A stretch of DNA of 64,000 bases from Pipra filicauda (taxonomy: Eukaryota; Chordata; Aves; Passeriformes; Pipridae), in contig NW_024104140.1 in the NCBI RefSeq assembly GCF_003945595.2, positions 124,001-188,000 on the forward strand, read 5' to 3'. This document shows, piece by piece, positions 61,201 to 64,000 of this stretch. The translations under genes and the position numbers were made by a program. The notes below the pieces were generated by a model that worked only from the letters and a program-made list of their open reading frames with translations, did not search any database and had not been told where the DNA came from. Each line of letters opens with the position of its first letter. Position 1 is the first letter of the stretch.

Positions 61201-64000
61201 AAAACACACAGAGAAAAAAAATCCAGAAATCGTAAATTTTATGAGAAATGCATTATAAATTGTAACATTGATCAGTTTCCTACAGATGATGTAGTTCTAC
61301 ACAGTGACACCATTTTGTTTATATTACCCAAGGAACAAGACTATGATTATTTTTGTCTGCTGTCCATGCAAGTACTGTTACTCCCGTATAAGGTGTTTGG
61401 AACCTAGTGTCATGGTTTGAGTCAGGACAGATTAAGTGCACATGGTCATTACTAATCCATAATGGGAAAAGGAGTTTTGGGTATTTATTGCCTCTGTGAA
61501 ACAGTAGTTACTAATGCAAAGAGCATTACAAAGTCAGATAAAGGCAGTTATCTGTGCTTCATCTTTCCTGAAGACAGGAGCAGAGCATCTCAGCATTTGG
61601 GAGGAGCAGGGTGCTGAACGTGGTGGCTCTGGCCATGGGAGCTTGGTCCCACGTGTCCCTGTAGGTCCTCCATAGCCAGGGCAGAGTCATCCCCTTCTCC
61701 CTCCTGGGTGGAGGTGGGATGGGATAAATGAAGAAGAGAGCATCTTCCAGGCTGTTGGTTCTTTCTTGGCCTGTGGACCTCTCTGAGACATTGCTCCATG
61801 ATGGGTGTAGTGAGTCAGGGTGTAAATATTCTTGAATCTGTTTAGCTGTGCTTTTTGATTTTTTTGCCAATAGCTGCAGGAATTTTTTGGTAACAGCTGC
61901 CTAGTTGTGCTTTATCTTAACAGTATCACATCCCTAACAACTACATAGCAACATGCTGAAGGTCAGACAATGGGCCTCTGATGCTGGTCTAAGTACTCCG
62001 TAGGCTCTGTAGCTCTGTAAGCTAAGACACTAGGCAAAGGTGATGTAAAACCAGAGTCAGCTTTGCAAAAGGATGTTTAAAAAAACACCAAAACCACCAA
62101 AATCTCCTTCTCATACATGTTTCTAGCGCTGAATATATCATACTGTTACTGTACACCTCAAAGATATCACTCTACTCTCATAATGAAAACATGTTCTATA
62201 TTTACAACATCAGGATATTACTATTTTTATTTTAAATATTACTATTTCTATTACTTCAACACTGTCTTGACAGTTTTAGGGGAAGTCTGTTTAACTATGC
62301 AAAATAAACAATACCAGTGGGGCTAGAAAATAACTGATGCTTGATTAGTAAGGCAACCATGGATAAATGAAGAATATTTATCGTTTATATCTGTTGCAAA
62401 GAGTTGTTTAGTTTCTTTCATGCAACTGTTAGTTATTTGTAAATAAATTCCAAAAATTATTAATAAATTTCTGTCTTTGATCTTTTAACTGCAGACTTTG
62501 CCCAGTCATCAGTATCTTCTGTAATGGAATCTCTGTCTCTTTTTTGTTCATTTTTTGTATTCTTGCTAATAAAATTTTGAGTGTTTTTTTTCTGTAACAG
62601 GCACTCTGATTTTACTCGTAGAACTCTATTAATTACACTCGTAGTTATAATCTTGTATATCAAAATTAACAAAGACAAGGAAGGAGGTCTCCCCTTGACT
62701 GCATATTTGCTCACATGTTAAAAAAGCCAGTTTGACTTTCTTTGCTAATTAATGCACTTCTATTCATTCCTGGTAATTATTACAGGGTTTATATTTTTTG
62801 ATATCAAGGAATGCCTTTCTGAGGACTTCTGAGGTCTTATTAATCAAAATAATCATGCTTCTGGAGAAGAGTCAGAAATTGAAAAATAACCACAATAGTT
62901 TGAAGGAGCTTTTAGGAAGGCTACAAAGTCTGCATGTTGGAGCCTCATAACATGAGAAAGGTTCACTGGAACACTTTTTATGATCTTTAGCGTGGATATA
63001 AGATTGTGTCTGACTCAGCAGGGCAGGCAGGGCACACCATACTCTGGATGCATGCAGCGCACAAAATCAGTACCAGAATAAAAGGCAAACAACTGCAAGT
63101 GAACCCACAAACCAAAACAATTCTGAACACGTATTAACTGGCTCCAGCTTCTCTGAGAACTTTGAAGAGCTTGATTCCTTTCCACAGATTGTCAAAAAAC
63201 GTTATGTTGTTAAGTGTTTTGTCCCAATTAGGAAAATTTAATCTGTGTGTTTCAGTTCTACCAAGTGACTTTAAGTTGTCCCAATGTGTCTCATGCATCT
63301 GATTCTTCCTTGCTCTTTTGTCTCCAAAAGTAGAAAGGGAAGTCAAAAGGACATTAAAAAAATCCAGTGGGGTGTGGGTTGAAAGTCTGGGTGGACTCTG
63401 CCCTGCATGACTTCCAAATAAAAAGGGGGCTGGGCCACTGTGAGGGTCTTCTCTTCACAGACTCCTCATCCGTGTCACAAAACACTTCCAGCTCACAGGC
63501 TTAGCCTCCTTGTTCCTTGGTCATATGAGCTTTCCACAGCTCTTGAAGACTGGTAATACTTGCTACAGCACTCCCTGACTTGCTGGCCATGGTCTAGCTA
63601 TTTTTGAGGTTGTGGGCAGATCTAAAAGATGGTTTCTCCATTGGTGGCTGTTACTTTGGTTCTCTGGACAAGTGCACCCTCAGCAAGATGGTCCTTCTTT
63701 ATTACCATGAATCCCTGCCCAGAGCTGTGTCCAAGCTGGATGTACCCAGTGTCTCACAGGGATATCTGTGCTGGACTATGAAAGACCGAGACAGGAAACA
63801 GACCCACTGCACATTCAGGATTGTTAGCTACCTACCTTTACAATGTCATCAATATATACATGGATGTGTGTCTGTGTGTGTGCATTTTTGAGACTCTTTA
63901 TCCACATTTCCAGATCCCATTTGATATGAAGGTTCTTAGCATCAAAGAGAATCAGACCTACCACCAACCACATTTGAAATTAAGACCTGTTATTATAAAG

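Larger units (their letters stand above)
50613..64000. other. 3' distal intergenic DNA, no recognised gene
   Basis: About 13 kb with no supported gene. Open frames such as 54618-54869 and 56469-56991 show no known domain. The purine tract at 51124 and the CA repeat at 52249 are listed separately. I recognise no exons of known neighbours and no RNA genes. Confidence 0.55.

Noticed and set aside
42380..64000. Expected neighbours such as SLC18A1
   Set aside because: No conserved transmembrane or loop segments of a vesicular monoamine transporter are visible on either strand.
1..64000. CRISPR arrays, operons, insertion sequences or prophage
   Set aside because: The window is intron-bearing vertebrate DNA. 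No regularly spaced repeats or bacterial gene organisation are present.

Overview
This window is vertebrate nuclear DNA holding one recognisable protein-coding gene: a complete lipoprotein lipase (LPL) gene on the + strand. The ten coding exons run from 24937 to 40153, with a GC-rich promoter just upstream and a long 3' UTR ending near 42370. The spliced reading frame has no internal stop. It gives 485 codons (484 residues plus stop), and exons 3 to 9 have the lengths I know for mammalian LPL (180, 112, 234, 243, 121, 183 and 105 nt). The window is most likely from a bird: the only dispersed repeats I recognise are CR1 non-LTR retrotransposon pieces, repeat density is low, introns are compact, and LPL continues into exon 10 with a short coding tail as described for chicken. 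I cannot name the species. LPL is Z-linked in chicken, but nothing here shows linkage.

Layout. From 1 to about 24360 is 5' flanking DNA with no gene I recognise. It holds one small CR1 3'-end fragment (4358-4412), homopolymer runs and scattered open frames without recognisable homology. From about 24360 to 25060 is a CpG-rich, G-rich promoter region with GC boxes, a CCAAT box and two directly abutting octamers. From about 24755 to 42370 is LPL: exon 1 codes for the signal peptide, exons 2-6 for the lipase domain with its Ser-Asp-His triad and lid, exons 7-9 for the PLAT/C-terminal lipid-binding domain, and exon 10 for a short tail plus the whole 3' UTR. From about 42380 to 64000 is 3' flanking DNA. 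It contains a 1.9 kb 5'-truncated, inactivated CR1 on the - strand (48678 to about 50612), a 330-bp GAAA/GGAA purine tract, a CA microsatellite, two recent tandem duplications near 46.7-47.0 kb and a 58-T homopolymer.

I found no RNA genes, CRISPR arrays, operons or endogenous viral genes. I did not find exons of the neighbours known around human LPL (INTS10, SLC18A1). I see no new multi-gene system. The points worth a second look are regulatory or splicing details of LPL: the tandem octamer, a tandem NAGNAG acceptor at exon 2, a displaced polypyrimidine tract at exon 3, an early poly(A) signal and the coding exon 10. The repeat structures are also of some interest.
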